From positions 4,053,750 through 4,117,749 of the forward strand of contig OX589590.1 in the NCBI GenBank assembly GCA_951329385.1: DNA of 64,000 bases. Direction: 5' to 3'. The position numbers and the translations under genes were made by a program. The notes under the pieces were generated by a model that ran no database searches, was not told where the DNA came from, and saw only the letters and a list, made by a program, of their open reading frames with translations. This DNA is from Polia nebulosa. Taxonomy: Eukaryota > Arthropoda > Insecta > Lepidoptera > Noctuidae. This document shows, in pieces, positions 63,005-64,000 of this stretch (position 1 is the stretch's first letter; each line of letters starts with the position of its first letter).

Positions 63005-63415
63005 TCAGATGGTACTGTAGGACCCCTAGGCACCAGTACGGCCTGCAGGGATCCTGGGACGTTCTAGTAAGTTCAGGGTAGAGGTGGCACTCGCTGGCAA
63101 CGCGAGAGTGTGGTGTATGAGAGTGACTGGCTAATATGTGGAGTGTAATAAAATAAAGAGGGATAGGGCACTCTTTAGAACTATATTGGCAATAACAAAA
63201 AAATACATGTGCCTACTTCGGTCAGGCCAGCAGAACTGATCCCTAAAACAAATGTGATGCCTACACATACATTCAATATTCAAACGGCTCTTCAATAATC
63301 TCAACAACCAGCTGAAGGCTGGTACAGACCCGCTGAGTTTAGGCTGTGTCTACAATCGTCACATGAGCTACGCCCCTAATGTGACGATTGTAGACACAGC
63401 CTAAACTCAGCGGCA
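63005..63415. repeat. right arm of inverted duplication, plus terminal hairpin
   Basis: Reverse complement of 61786-62105 with moderate divergence (CGCTGGCAACGCGAGAGTGT, CAGCTGAAGGCTGGTACAG). At 63348-63413 GTGTCTACAATCGTCACAT and ATGTGACGATTGTAGACAC form a near-perfect hairpin that repeats the arm's end once more. Confidence 0.75.
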
Positions 63416-63439
63416 CACAACACAACACCAACTTTTACA

Positions 63440-63590
63440 ACTAAAAAGACAGGTAGGAGAAGACCTGAAACTATCAGGATGACAAATGTCCAAAGGGACA
63501 TGAAAAGCCTCAATATCAACGTTGAGGACACCAGACAACGAACAACCTGGCGCCGCATGATAAGGAAAACAAACTCAATGTGTTCAAAAT
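63440..63590 (+). pseudogene. LINE C-terminal fragment
   Basis: Reads GRRRPETIRMTNVQRDMKSL, then INVEDTRQRTTWRRMIRKTN, resembling the C-terminal end of lepidopteran RTE-like ORF2 proteins. It is without a polymerase domain. Confidence 0.55.
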
Positions 63591-64000
63591 CGGTTCATCA
63601 GTTTCGTCATTTAAACGTTACAAATATACAGAAGGCGAACATGGACACATGGACAACATGTATGAATTCAGTTGGAACGCGACCTACCTAAAGATATGAA
63701 CATGTTACATATGCAGCGCTACCACTAGGGTGGTCCGAAATAATAAAACTAATTTAATTCATCTGGCGCTGCTTGTCGTGCGTTCAGCAAAACATTTTAA
63801 GATCATATACGAGTATATTAATAGTAAACTCCAGGACGTCTGAACGATTAAGCCGTACTTCAGCACAAAACAACAACACTTTGTGAACGACGTGCGTTGT
63901 TATAATAATGGCCCCAACATGCATTAGTTCGATCAACTCAATTAAAATATTTCTGCCCACCCTTCAATGGAGCGGTCTATTCAGCTAAATGTTTCGAAAA
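63591..64000. other. intronic, no recognised element
   Basis: No PLC-beta exon or bounded element before the edge of the window. Confidence 0.4.

Overview
This 64-kb window is a piece of an insect nuclear genome, most probably a moth or butterfly. Two intron-rich protein genes lie in an AT-rich sequence crowded with transposon families of lepidopteran type: R1-, RTE- and CR1/Jockey-like LINEs, tRNA- and 5S-like SINEs, Helitron-like elements, hAT, Tc1/mariner-group elements and many short foldback MITEs. No prokaryotic, organellar or viral gene was seen. Identifications rest on reading splice sites, protein motifs, terminal repeats and target-site duplications (TSDs) by eye; no database search was possible.

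Host gene 1 (minus strand, 16996 down to 2739) is a La-related protein 7 (LARP7) orthologue. Eight coding exons with consistent splice sites and phases give a complete 528-residue protein: La motif, RRM1 with RNP2 and RNP1, a lysine-rich linker, a C-terminal xRRM and a basic tail ending in a HIRF motif. LARP7 proteins bind and stabilise 7SK RNA, which controls P-TEFb. Host gene 2 (plus strand, 22838 to beyond 60924) is the 5' part of a phospholipase C-beta gene, closest to the PLCB1/Plc21C type. Five coding exons give the first 234 codons (N-terminal PH domain and start of the EF-hand region); the rest lies beyond the right edge.

LARP7 introns: intron 6 holds a complete hAT transposon (5960..9558) with an intact 639-residue transposase, perfect 12-bp terminal repeats and a perfect 8-bp TSD. 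Exon 6 is closely bracketed by a LINE tail on one side and a TTAA-flanked MITE on the other. Intron 4 is mostly a solo LTR (12239..12653) carrying a dense array of heat-shock elements, a TATA box and an initiator, pointing in the same direction as LARP7 and ending 116 bp before exon 5. This is the most striking observation in the window.

Between the two genes is a Tc1/mariner-group transposon (17893..19974) with an intact 456-residue DDE transposase. Its D-to-E spacing is unusually long (about 81 residues), and a PIF/Harbinger-like MITE sits inside its left terminal repeat.

The PLC introns (especially intron 2, about 21 kb) hold layered insertions: a non-autonomous hAT (30630..32313) with an empty-site paralogue nearby, TTAA-MITEs nested three deep at 34 kb, a 103-bp minisatellite split by a MITE, a 75-bp minisatellite, and an R1-like LINE (57285..59143) whose 3' tail appears as at least nine other short copies. 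The right end (61.5-63.7 kb) has an inverted duplication of an unidentified repeat and a LINE C-terminal fragment.
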